From Bacteroidaceae bacterium (GTDB taxonomy: Bacteria; Bacteroidota; Bacteroidia; Bacteroidales; Bacteroidaceae), in the NCBI GenBank assembly GCA_017429945.1, contig JAFRNY010000030.1, positions 1 through 40,002 on the forward strand: DNA of 40,002 bases, in the 5' to 3' direction. Shown piece by piece: positions 9,623 through 20,310 of the stretch; position 1 is the stretch's first letter, and the number at the start of each line of letters is the position of its first letter. Below the pieces are notes generated by a model. That model had not been told where the DNA came from. It was given only the letters and a program-made list of their open reading frames with translations, and ran no database searches. The translations under genes were made by a program, and so were the position numbers.

Positions 9623-9709
9623 AGAACGCATTATCTTATTTTTCACTTTTCATCCTTCATTTTTCATTTTTCATTACCTCTGTGTACTCTGTGACTGCGA
9701 AGCAGTTAC

Positions 9710-12604
9710 TCACTTCCCGAACTGCCACCAATCGAGGCGCACATCACCCTGGGCGCGGTCAATACAGATATACAGGTCGTGGCTCCCGGCTGCCAGCTTC
9801 TTAGCGAGCGAGGCCGTGAAGGTGCGATAAGCGTCGGTGCTGCCTGTGGCAGCGACGTCAAGCGAAGCCAGGAGCGGACCGCCAGGCGCGTCGAGGTGGA
9901 GGCTGATGGTGGCCGATGCACTGTCGGCTGCTGCAGCTGTTATGCTGAAGGTGCGTGCGGCTTTCTTGCCGAAATCCACATTGCGCAGACGGATGTACTC
10001 TCCCTCATCGAGGTCGTAGACATAGAGGTTCTTGCGCCCTATGCTCTCGGCAAACTGGTTGATGATGGAACCGTTGTCGCGCTGACGGCGGGCACGAGCC
10101 ACCAATTCGCGCGTGCCTGCGATACCTATTTTCTCTGTACGGAGCCCATAGCCCCAAGCCATCGTCTCGGCTTCGACGCGACGGTAGGGATTGAGCGCCC
10201 CGACGGCCGGCAGCACGCGGTGGTCCAACCAATAAGGCACTTCCTGGATGGTGCCGTCGGCATTGTAGTGCATCTCTGCCACATTCACGCTGCGACGCTC
10301 GAAGTGCTGGCGCGTCTCGAAGTGCAGGAGGTCGTAGCTCTGCCCGAATACGTAGCTCTTGCCCTTGAAGTCCATAATGCCGGGATGGTTGCCGCGGTCG
10401 CGGTGCGTGGGCTGCATAATGTAGCCACGGCTCTGCCATGGACCTTGAGGAGAGTCGGCCATAGCATAACCCAAACCTTCGGGACAGCAGGTGGAAGCAT
10501 AAGCGAGATACCAATGGCCCTCGCGCTCATAGAGCCAAGGTCCTTCCTGATAGTGGTCGATGTGGTAGTCGAGTTTCACTATCTCGCCTTCGGTAGATAT
10601 CATATCGCGACCGAGGCGGACATAGTAGGTGGTGGGATTGCCCCAATACATCCACGCCTGGCCTTCCTTGTCGATGAAGACCGTAGGGTCAATATCATCC
10701 CAATGCTCCTGCTGCCACACGAGCGGCTTGCCCAGCGGGTCGCGGAAGGGGCCATAAGGCGAGTCGGCCACGAGGACCCCGATGCCGTGGCCATGAAGTG
10801 GCGCGTAGAGGTAGTACTTGCCGTCGCGCTCTACGGTCTGAATGGCCCAGGCGCCGTTGTCGCGCGAGCGCCACTTGAAGTCGCGCAGCGAGGCCACGGA
10901 GCCATGGTCGGTCCAGTTGACCATATCGGTCGAGGTGTAAAGCAGCCAGTCGTACATAAAGAAACCGGCGGAGTTGCGCTCGCGGGCATCGAGAATCTCA
11001 TCGGGGTGGGAGTCGTGGCTCACGTAGAGATAAACGGTGTCGCCAAGGACGAGGGGCGAGGGGTCGGCGGTGTAGTGGGTCTGAAGAATAGGCAGGTTGA
11101 CATCGGCATCGTCGCTCAGCTGCCACCAGTCGAGATTGAAGAGCTTCGGGCCCTTACGTCCGTGGAACGAGAGGTAGAGGTCGTGGACTCCCGTAGCCAC
11201 ACGTGGCAGGGGAGCCGTGAAGGTCTGCCACTGCTCCCAGCCGCCGGTGCCGTCGATCTCTATCGTGCCAAGGAGGCGGCCATGGAGGCTGTCGGCATGG
11301 AGTTCGATACGGCCGCCGCGGAGAGCTGAGGCAGCGTGGACAGTGAACTCGCGCGCGCCGTTGGCCCCGAAGTCGACGTTGTCGAGGCGGAGCCAGTCGC
11401 CATTGTGAATATCGCTCACATAGACGGCAAGCTCCTGTCCACGGCCATTTCCGCCTGAGCCGCGACGGACGTCATCTGTCCGGTATTGCTCGGTGTGCAG
11501 GCCATAGCTGTAGGCCATTGTCTCGGCCTCGACGCGCCGGTAGGGATTGAAGGTGGCAATGGGCTCCACGCCCTCACGCGTAGGATGAATCGTCGGGAAA
11601 CGGCCGTCGGTGGTGTACGTGAATTCCTCAACGGCGGCACTGCGGCCGAAACCGCCGCCACCGGGGAGGTGACCGGTATGATAGAAGAAATAATGATGTC
11701 CTTTGAAATCGGCCACACCGCAGTGGTTGGTGAACGAATCGGTACCGCCCAGGGGCATCACCTCGCCCTCGTAGTGCCAGGGGCCGAGGGGCGAGGGGGC
11801 TGAGCTGTAGCTGATGTGCTCTGGCACTCCGCCGGCAGCGTAAAGGAGGTAATAAACAGACGCTGCACCCGAAGACTCTCCCCCCGCCCTCTTCATCAGC
11901 CACGGGCTCTCGACATAGCTGTCCTTATATTTCTTGCCTTTCTCACGCTCACGCATCGTGGGCGAGCCAAAACCCTCCTCTGTCATGTCGACGAGGTGGA
12001 CGTCGCCTTTGGCGTGAATCATATCTTCCTGCAGCTCAAGAACGTAGATGCGAGGGTTGCCCCAAGCGAGCCAGGCCTGACCCGTCTGCTCGTCGATCCA
12101 AACGGTGGGGTCTATGTGGTCCCACGAGCCATTCTCGTAGAGCGGGCGTCCGAGGGCATCGCGGTAAGGGCCTTCGGGACGGTTGCTGACGGCCACGCCG
12201 ATAGCCATACCGCCCGAGAGCTTGGAGTGGGCGCAGACGTACCAATAGAACTTGCCGCCGCGCTCAATGACCTGTGCCGCCCAGGCGCGGTCGTCGGCCC
12301 ACGAGAAACTCTCGAGGGCGAGGGGCGAGCCGTGATCCTGCCAGTTGACCATATCGCGGGTGCTGTAGACGCGCCACTCCTGCATCCAGAAGAAGTCGGC
12401 GCCGGCCTCATCGTGGCCGGTGAAAACGTAGAGCACCGAGTCGCCCACGTTCAACGGCGCCGGATCGGTGGTGTAGCACGTCTGTACGAAGGGATTACGG
12501 TAATGATGCGCCGCTGCCAGCTCTGCCGGCGAAGGTTTGGCAGGCTGCTGGGCGTTCGCTCCGATGCCGGCTAAAATAAGCAGTGCTAATAAAACTCGTC
12601 TCAT
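9710..12604 (-). CDS. Duplicated GH43-CBM6-GH43-CBM6 enzyme
   Basis: 964 residues with a signal peptide (about 1-18). Two GH43 propellers (about 35-350 and 503-800) are each followed by a CBM6-type module (about 355-498 and 806-963) that opens with the same words, YRRVEAETMA. Both catalytic triads look intact: D47, D165 and E232 in the first (TTDPAPL, HIDPTVW, YVESPW); D514, D639 and E687 in the second (TADPSPL, DIDPTVF, YQEGPW). The arrangement points to an internal duplication whose halves have diverged, so they may cut different linkages, for example arabinofuranosyl versus xylosyl. Gaps of 132 and 215 bp separate it from its neighbours on the same strand. Confidence 0.9.
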   Translation of the reverse strand: MRRVLLALLILAGIGANAQQPAKPSPAELAAAHHYRNPFVQTCYTTDPAPLNVGDSVLYVFTGHDEAGADFFWMQEWRVYSTRDMVNWQDHGSPLALESFSWADDRAWAAQVIERGGKFYWYVCAHSKLSGGMAIGVAVSNRPEGPYRDALGRPLYENGSWDHIDPTVWIDEQTGQAWLAWGNPRIYVLELQEDMIHAKGDVHLVDMTEEGFGSPTMREREKGKKYKDSYVESPWLMKRAGGESSGAASVYYLLYAAGGVPEHISYSSAPSPLGPWHYEGEVMPLGGTDSFTNHCGVADFKGHHYFFYHTGHLPGGGGFGRSAAVEEFTYTTDGRFPTIHPTREGVEPIATFNPYRRVEAETMAYSYGLHTEQYRTDDVRRGSGGNGRGQELAVYVSDIHNGDWLRLDNVDFGANGAREFTVHAASALRGGRIELHADSLHGRLLGTIEIDGTGGWEQWQTFTAPLPRVATGVHDLYLSFHGRKGPKLFNLDWWQLSDDADVNLPILQTHYTADPSPLVLGDTVYLYVSHDSHPDEILDARERNSAGFFMYDWLLYTSTDMVNWTDHGSVASLRDFKWRSRDNGAWAIQTVERDGKYYLYAPLHGHGIGVLVADSPYGPFRDPLGKPLVWQQEHWDDIDPTVFIDKEGQAWMYWGNPTTYYVRLGRDMISTEGEIVKLDYHIDHYQEGPWLYEREGHWYLAYASTCCPEGLGYAMADSPQGPWQSRGYIMQPTHRDRGNHPGIMDFKGKSYVFGQSYDLLHFETRQHFERRSVNVAEMHYNADGTIQEVPYWLDHRVLPAVGALNPYRRVEAETMAWGYGLRTEKIGIAGTRELVARARRQRDNGSIINQFAESIGRKNLYVYDLDEGEYIRLRNVDFGKKAARTFSITAAAADSASATISLHLDAPGGPLLASLDVAATGSTDAYRTFTASLAKKLAAGSHDLYICIDRAQGDVRLDWWQFGK

Positions 12605-12819
12605 GATTTATTGGTTTTTGCTAGTTTCGCATGTCCTTTTTACCACGGATTGCGCAGGTTACACGGATTTCCTTGCCGTTAACTATCGATTTTCACTATA
12701 TTACACAGATTTTAGAGCGAAAGGCTGCGCAACTTTCGAGTGTCATGCTACAAGCGCGACAGTAAGCACCTGCGTAGCGTGCTGCTCAGAAATCTGTGGT
12801 GCTATAAGCTTGCGAAAGT
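12605..12819. repeat. Intergenic gap with degraded repeat words
   Basis: The 215 bp between two GH43 genes contain words such as ACCACGGATTGCGCAGGTTACACGGATTT and GAGCGAAAGGCTGCGCAACTTTCGAGTGTCATG, split here as 12650-12680 and 12715-12748. They resemble a diverged copy of the repeat at 3000-3190. I see no gene and no clear promoter. Confidence 0.45.
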
Positions 12820-14448
12820 TTAGTTGTTTTTGCTATCAACGGAATAATTGAATTCATCTACGTCGACGTAGCCGCCAATATTCTTGGTGGCGTAACAAAA
12901 GATGGCGAATTTGGAGCCCATGAACAGGCGGCGGTAGTCGAACGTCATGCGATAGTCGCGCGTTCCTATCTGTGTCCACTCGCGCCCGTCGAGGCTGTAG
13001 AAGAAGTTGGCCGCATCACCCTTACCGGCGCGGAAATCGCCGTCGAGGCGCAGCCAGAGCCTCTTCGTCTTCGCAGGCAACGGGGTACTCTCGACCTCTT
13101 TCTCATCGACCTTCTCTACGCGTTTCTCACGGTTGGAGAGTGCTACGGCCTGCTCGCTCATAGCGAGTGTCAGACGTTTGCCGTCCTTCTTAATGCTCAG
13201 CACACCGGAGTCGCCGTTGAAGGCTGCCAGGCCTGCCCGGTCGCCGTCCTTCATGTGGCTTATGTCCACGACTATGAATCCGCTGCACGTCGGACCTTCC
13301 ATGCGCTGCGTCAGTGTGTTAGGCGCCAGATAAAGGTTGTCGACGACGCGAGAGGTGCGCAGGCGTAAGCTTCCGGGGTGGTCCGTGAGCGACCAAGCCT
13401 CGTTGACAGGATTGTGGTTCCACTGCCAGTGGAGACCGAGTCGCGGCTGGCTGAAATCGTCGCTGCAGACGATGGCAGCGGCCGGTTCTCCACTGACCAC
13501 GGGGCGCATACGCTCCGGCACGCGCCCGGCCTCGTCGCCGATCATGGGCCAACCGTCCAGCCATCTTACCGGTGACAGCGTCAGTACGCGTCCTACGCCT
13601 CCGCGGTCCTGGAATATTATGCCATACCAGTCGCCGTCGGGCGTATCGACGATCGTGCCCTGCCCTACGTGGGGGAAGCCGCCGAAGTCGCTCTCGAGGA
13701 CGACGCGCTTCTCATAGGGGCCGTGTATGTTGTCGGCACGATAGCAAACCTCGCGACGATGGCGCCCCGGTGCGAAGACGTGACTGATCATAAGCAGGTA
13801 GTAGCGGCCGTTGTGCTTTATCATGCGGCTGCCTTCGAGCAGCCCGCGCTCGTCGGCCTCGCGCTCGAAGAGCTTCACGTGCGAGCCCTCGATGACGTCG
13901 GTGAGGTCGGCCTTCAGCTCCACCATCTCGCCCGTGCCATAGATGACATAGATGCGGTCGTCATCGTCGAAGAATAACGTGGCGTCGTGAAAATGGCGCA
14001 TACGCGAATGGATCTGCCACGGACCCTCGGCATGCTCTGCCGTGCAGATATAAGTGTCGGCCATAGGGCCGCCCTCATTGGGGGCAAACAGCGCATAGAA
14101 CTTGCCCTTATGGTATTTGAGCGATGTGGCCCACTGCCCGCGGCCATAGACCGTGCCCTCGCGCAGGTCGTATTTAGGCGAGTCGGTGAGGCGGTCGAAG
14201 ACGTAGCCGACGGTCTGCCAGTTCTTCAGGTCGCGCGACTGCATAATGGGCGCTCCAGGCATCAGGTGCATCGTGGTAGAGACCATGTAGAAAGTGTCGC
14301 CCACGCGTATGACATCGGGGTCGGGGACATCGGCCCACAACATTGGGTTCGCGATGCTGGCTGATACGGGCTGAGGCGTAAGCGCGACCTCCTGTGCTGC
14401 AAGCTGGCCGCACGCCAGCAGTGTCAGTAGCAAATATTTTATTCTCAT
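12820..14448 (-). CDS. Secreted GH43 (GH43_12-like) arabinofuranosidase/xylosidase with C-terminal ConA-like domain
   Basis: 542 residues with a signal peptide (about 1-19). The GH43 domain opens with NPMLWADVPDPDVIRVGDTF, the wording of the XynB/GH43_12 group. Probable triad: D43 (VPDPDV), D155 (FHDATLFF), E205 (LLEGSRM). From about residue 330 to the end is a beta-sandwich like the GH43_C2/DUF1349 domain that closes the active site in this group. Enzymes of the group are mostly alpha-L-arabinofuranosidases and beta-xylosidases acting on arabinoxylan. The GH43 part is clearly related to the GH43 module of the 1224-residue protein at 22389-26063. It lies 51 bp after the DUF3237 gene and probably shares its transcript. 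Confidence 0.9.
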   Translation of the reverse strand: MRIKYLLLTLLACGQLAAQEVALTPQPVSASIANPMLWADVPDPDVIRVGDTFYMVSTTMHLMPGAPIMQSRDLKNWQTVGYVFDRLTDSPKYDLREGTVYGRGQWATSLKYHKGKFYALFAPNEGGPMADTYICTAEHAEGPWQIHSRMRHFHDATLFFDDDDRIYVIYGTGEMVELKADLTDVIEGSHVKLFEREADERGLLEGSRMIKHNGRYYLLMISHVFAPGRHRREVCYRADNIHGPYEKRVVLESDFGGFPHVGQGTIVDTPDGDWYGIIFQDRGGVGRVLTLSPVRWLDGWPMIGDEAGRVPERMRPVVSGEPAAAIVCSDDFSQPRLGLHWQWNHNPVNEAWSLTDHPGSLRLRTSRVVDNLYLAPNTLTQRMEGPTCSGFIVVDISHMKDGDRAGLAAFNGDSGVLSIKKDGKRLTLAMSEQAVALSNREKRVEKVDEKEVESTPLPAKTKRLWLRLDGDFRAGKGDAANFFYSLDGREWTQIGTRDYRMTFDYRRLFMGSKFAIFCYATKNIGGYVDVDEFNYSVDSKNN

Positions 14449-14499
14449 AGGCTATATCACTGCGCAAAGCGTTGCTTGCCAGTGGTTGTGGGGATTGTA

Positions 14500-15006
14500 T
14501 TATTTCACGCGCCACACGTTGAGTCTGATGCTCCCGCGGGCCGATGAGGGTGCCGGGGCGCAGACGAAGAGGGCGTTATTGAGCCAGGCGTAGCGGCTGT
14601 CCTCGGGAGCCTCGAACTGCGGCGCGGCCTTGAAGTAGAACGAGGGATTGCCGTCGGCATCTTTGGCGTTGCTGATAATGCCACGGTTGCGGACGCAGAT
14701 ATATACGCCGTCGTCGGTCTTAATGCTATAGATAGCTTCCAACTCCGTGCGATTGCCCTTAGATAGCTGCCAGTCGGCCCCTCCGCTGACGATAGTGCCC
14801 CGCAGGCGCGGCCCTTCGAAGGTGCCGCCAGTGATGGGGACCACAGTGCGGCGGCCACGGGGCGTCTCGCCTGCGGTGTATGACTCGCCAAGCGATACGT
14901 TAAGTTGCATCACATATTCCATCTCAGGTGCAGGGGCATCGGCCTGTGCCTGAGCGCCAATCCTCGCAAAGAGAGCGAGAAGCAGGATAATCAGAAAACG
15001 TTTCAT
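14500..15006 (-). CDS. Secreted DUF3237 protein
   Basis: 168 residues with a signal peptide (about 1-21). The rest is one DUF3237 domain, recognised by RRTVVPITGGTFEGPRL followed by the GGADW motif and a closing run of beta strands. The biochemical role of this family is not established; a small beta-barrel fold is expected. Here it is exported and placed between the xylanase-feruloyl esterase and an arabinofuranosidase, so a role tied to ester- or phenolic-decorated xylan is possible, but that is inference from position only. The gap to the next gene is 51 bp, while 211 bp of repeats separate it from the GH10 gene upstream. Confidence 0.8.
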   Translation of the reverse strand: MKRFLIILLLALFARIGAQAQADAPAPEMEYVMQLNVSLGESYTAGETPRGRRTVVPITGGTFEGPRLRGTIVSGGADWQLSKGNRTELEAIYSIKTDDGVYICVRNRGIISNAKDADGNPSFYFKAAPQFEAPEDSRYAWLNNALFVCAPAPSSARGSIRLNVWRVK

Positions 15007-15011
15007 TTAAG

Positions 15012-15088
15012 AAGGGGGAGGTAAAGGGATGATAAAGGGAAGGTAAAGGGAAGGTAAAGGGGAGTTAAAGGGGAGTTAAAGGGACGAT
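15012..15088. repeat. 11-bp tandem repeat (7 units)
   Basis: Seven consecutive 11-bp units of the form AAAGGGANGNT (AAAGGGAAGGT, AAAGGGGAGTT and variants) sit directly upstream of the DUF3237 start. On the minus strand this is a pyrimidine-rich leader. The 11-bp period is about one helical turn. Confidence 0.9.
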
Positions 15089-15185
15089 ACCACAGTCTAG
15101 GGGGCTCAGCATTGGGAAGCAGTTCTTGGGACTATCGTCCTTTTCGCTCGAGCTTCGCTCTGCGAAGAACTCCCTTTTATCTTCC

Positions 15186-15200
15186 GTGGCCGAAGGCCAC
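15186..15200 (-). terminator. Small hairpin after the GH10-CE1 gene
   Basis: A perfect 6-bp stem, GTGGCC-GAA-GGCCAC, lies 18 bp past the GH10-CE1 stop codon. There is no long T run after it, so it may be an attenuator or mRNA-stability hairpin rather than a full terminator. Confidence 0.35.
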
Positions 15201-15217
15201 ATAACTTCCCTTTAACT

Positions 15218-17566
<2,349 letters not shown>

Positions 17567-17583
17567 CTACAACTTCTTTTCAC

Positions 17584-17591
17584 TACTTTTG
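17584..17591 (+). promoter_or_regulatory. -7 element for the GH115 gene
   Basis: TACTTTTG matches TAnnTTTG and lies 41 bp before the GH115 ATG at 17632. The -33 position is poor. Confidence 0.6.
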
Positions 17592-17631
17592 CAAAGCAAA
17601 ACAAACCAACCTAAACTTATCACCACACATC

Positions 17632-20139
17632 ATGAAGAGACTCTTGCTTACCGCATTACTTACGCTCGCCGCCTCAGCCTTGCAGGCGGCCGACAGCTTC
17701 ATAGGTTTTCAGGAGAAAGAAGGGGTGCTGCTGCTCAACGCCGGCGGGCGCATAGCGCTCTACGTGGACAGCGGCGACGAGCGCGGCGTGCGACGGGCCG
17801 CCGAGAATGTGCTGGCCGATCTGCACAACGTAAGCCAGGCCACGACGCTATTTACGCCCTCGGCCTCCGACGCACGCATCGTGGCCGGGACCATCGGCCG
17901 CTGTGCGGCGCTGAAAGGCCTGCTCACGAAAGCGCAGTTCAAGTCGCTGCGCGGACGGCGCGAGCAATACCTCATCACGACCGTGGGGCAGCAGCTGGTG
18001 ATCGCAGGCAGCGACCGCCGCGGCACCATCTACGGCCTCTTTGAGCTGGCGCGTCAGGCTGGCGTGTCGCCATGGGCGTGGTGGGCCGACGTGGCCGTGG
18101 AGCACCACGACAGCCTCTTTGCCTCGCCGGGCGACTACTCCGACGGCGAGCCGGCAGTGCGCTACCGCGGAATCTTCCTCAACGACGAAGGCCCGTGCCT
18201 GATGCAATGGGTGAAAAACACCTACGGCACCGACTATGGCGACCACCGCTTCTACGCCCGCGTGTTCGAGCTCATCCTGCGTCTGCGCGGCAATTTCATG
18301 TGGCCCGCCATGTGGGACTGGGAATTTTATGCCGACGACCCCGAGAACTCGCGCCTGGCCGATGAGATGGGCATCATCATTGGCACCAGTCACCACGAAC
18401 CCATGGCCCGCAGCCATAAGGAATATGCCCGCAACCGCGGCAAGTGGGGACCCTGGAACTACGCCACAAACGCCACGCGCCTCAACCAGTTCTTCCGCGA
18501 AGGCATTGAGCGGATGAAGGACACCGAGGACATCGTGACCATTGGCATGCGCGGCGACGGCGACGAGGCGATGTCGGCCGAGGCCGATACGCGTCTGCTG
18601 GAGCAGGTAGTCGGCAACCAGCGCCGCATAATCGAAGAGGTGACGGGCCGCCCGGCACGCGAGACGCCGCAGGTGTGGGCCCTCTACAAGGAGGTGCTCG
18701 ACTACTACGACGCCGGCATGCGCGTGCCCGACGACGTGACGATTCTGCTCTGCGACGACAACTGGGGTAACGTCCGCCGCGTGCCGACAGCCGCCGAGCG
18801 ACAGCACAAAGGCGGGTGGGGACTTTATTACCACGTAGACTACGTAGGGGCGCCGCGCAACAGCAAATGGATTAACGTGACGCAGACGCAGGGCATGTGG
18901 GAGCAGCTGCGCCTGGCCGCCGACTTCGGTCTCGACCGCCTCTGGATCCTCAACGTCGGCGACCTCAAACCGATGGAATACCAGATACAGCTTTTCCTCG
19001 ATATGGCCTGGGACCCTCGGCGCTATGACGGCCGCACGATTGTCGAGGAACACACGGTGCCGTTCTGCCGGACGATTGTGGGGAACGGCCATGCCCGCGA
19101 GGCCGCACGACTGCTCGACACGAGCGCACGGCTGAACAGCCGCGTCACGGCCGAACTGCTCGATGCCCGCACCTACAACCTCGCCACGGGCGAGTGGGAT
19201 TGCGTCTGCGGCGAATTTGCCCGCCTCGAAGCCGATGCCTTACAGCTCTACAGGCTCCTCCAGCCCGAGCGTCGCACGGCTTTCCAAGAGCTTATCCTTT
19301 TCCCCATTCAAGCTATGGCAAACCTCTATGAGATGTACCGCGCCGTGGCGATGAACCACGCGCTGGCTGCCGTCGGCGACCCTGAGGCTAAGCTCTGGGC
19401 CGACCGTGCCCGCGAGCGCTTCCGCCGCGACTCGCTGCTCTGTGCCGAATACAATAATGACATAGCTGGCGGCAAATGGCGCGGGATGATGATACAGAAG
19501 CACATTGGCTATACCAGTTGGAACGACGACTTCGCAGCCGACCACCTGCCCCGGCTGCTCGAGCCTGACAGCCAGGCTGCTGCCGAAACTGTATTCACAT
19601 CATCTGAAGGTTATCTCGCCATCGAGGCCGACCACTTCGCCGAGGCACAGGCGGCCGAAGGCACCGAGTGGACCGTCTACCCGGGCATGGGACGCACTCA
19701 CGCCGGCGTGGCCCTGACGCCTTATACGGCCGAGGCCACTGGTGCGAGCCTCACTTACCGCATAGCGCTGCCGACGGGAGTAGAACGGGTGAAAGTTCAC
19801 GTCGTAGTGAAATCGACGTTGGATTTCCTGAATCGCGGAGGCCACGAATATGAGGTGGCAATAGACAACGGCACGGCCGCACGGGTGAACTTCAACCGCG
19901 AGCTCAACGAGGCTCCCGAGAACATTCATCGCGTCTACTACCCCACCGTGGCGCGGCGCGTCGTGGAAAGCACGGTTGAACTGCCCGTGAGCGCCACCGC
20001 CGGCGGGCTCCACAGGCTCACTCTATCGCCGCTCACGCCTGGCATCGTCTTCGAGAAGATTGTAGTGGACTACGGCGGCTACACGCCTCAGTACCTCTTC
20101 GGGCGCGAGAGTCAGCGTACCCGCGGTGCCTCGGAATAA
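17632..20139 (+). CDS. GH115 alpha-glucuronidase
   Basis: 835 residues from the ATG at 17632; the preceding open codons lie in the promoter and are excluded. Signal peptide about 1-20 (MKRLLLTALLTLAASALQA). The GH115 layout is visible: an N-terminal GH20b-like domain with GRREQYLITTVG, a barrel with RYRGIFLNDEGPCL, then IGMRGDGDEAM and the family hallmark LLCDDNWGNVRRVP, and a C-terminal beta domain (from about 645). Length fits the family. GH115 enzymes remove (4-O-methyl-)glucuronic acid from internal as well as terminal xylose of glucuronoxylan, so the substrate of the locus is very likely glucuronoarabinoxylan. It is the only plus-strand gene of the locus and shares a 188-bp divergent promoter with the GH10-CE1 gene. 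Confidence 0.93.
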   Translation: MKRLLLTALLTLAASALQAADSFIGFQEKEGVLLLNAGGRIALYVDSGDERGVRRAAENVLADLHNVSQATTLFTPSASDARIVAGTIGRCAALKGLLTKAQFKSLRGRREQYLITTVGQQLVIAGSDRRGTIYGLFELARQAGVSPWAWWADVAVEHHDSLFASPGDYSDGEPAVRYRGIFLNDEGPCLMQWVKNTYGTDYGDHRFYARVFELILRLRGNFMWPAMWDWEFYADDPENSRLADEMGIIIGTSHHEPMARSHKEYARNRGKWGPWNYATNATRLNQFFREGIERMKDTEDIVTIGMRGDGDEAMSAEADTRLLEQVVGNQRRIIEEVTGRPARETPQVWALYKEVLDYYDAGMRVPDDVTILLCDDNWGNVRRVPTAAERQHKGGWGLYYHVDYVGAPRNSKWINVTQTQGMWEQLRLAADFGLDRLWILNVGDLKPMEYQIQLFLDMAWDPRRYDGRTIVEEHTVPFCRTIVGNGHAREAARLLDTSARLNSRVTAELLDARTYNLATGEWDCVCGEFARLEADALQLYRLLQPERRTAFQELILFPIQAMANLYEMYRAVAMNHALAAVGDPEAKLWADRARERFRRDSLLCAEYNNDIAGGKWRGMMIQKHIGYTSWNDDFAADHLPRLLEPDSQAAAETVFTSSEGYLAIEADHFAEAQAAEGTEWTVYPGMGRTHAGVALTPYTAEATGASLTYRIALPTGVERVKVHVVVKSTLDFLNRGGHEYEVAIDNGTAARVNFNRELNEAPENIHRVYYPTVARRVVESTVELPVSATAGGLHRLTLSPLTPGIVFEKIVVDYGGYTPQYLFGRESQRTRGASE

Positions 20140-20157
20140 GTCACCCGCAAGCATATA

Positions 20158-20262
20158 GCAACACGACCGGTCGAATAAGCCTATACGACCGGTCGTGTTG
20201 CCGTTTTCAACCGGTCATGTTGCCGCTTTCAACTGGTCGTGTTGCCGCTTTCAACCGGCCGT
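20158..20262. repeat. 22-bp-phased palindrome array between convergent genes; possible terminator
   Basis: Five ACCGGT-like cores start at 20166, 20188, 20210, 20232 and 20254, exactly 22 bp apart (ACCGGT three times, then ACTGGT and ACCGGC). The last three units are near-identical 22-mers (GTTGCCGCTTTCAACTGGTC and variants). The first two cores form a long hairpin: 16-bp perfect arms at 20158-20173 and 20186-20201 around a 12-nt loop. It lies between the ends of the GH115 and acetylesterase genes and could stop transcription from both sides. Confidence 0.8.
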
Positions 20263-20310
20263 ATCCGCACTGCTGCGCAGTCACAGGCACGATGACAAAC
20301 GACGCGCTCA

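Noticed and set aside
9578-9646. N-terminal extension of the GH31 gene
   Set aside because: The extra residues are read from the heptamer array; the downstream ATG at 9577 starts a normal signal peptide.
9779-11329. 516-codon plus-strand frame opposite the double GH43
   Set aside because: Antisense shadow; the minus-strand frame has two intact GH43 triads and two CBM6 domains.
17848-19092. 414-codon minus-strand frame opposite GH115
   Set aside because: Antisense shadow of the conserved GH115 barrel; no signal peptide or domain.
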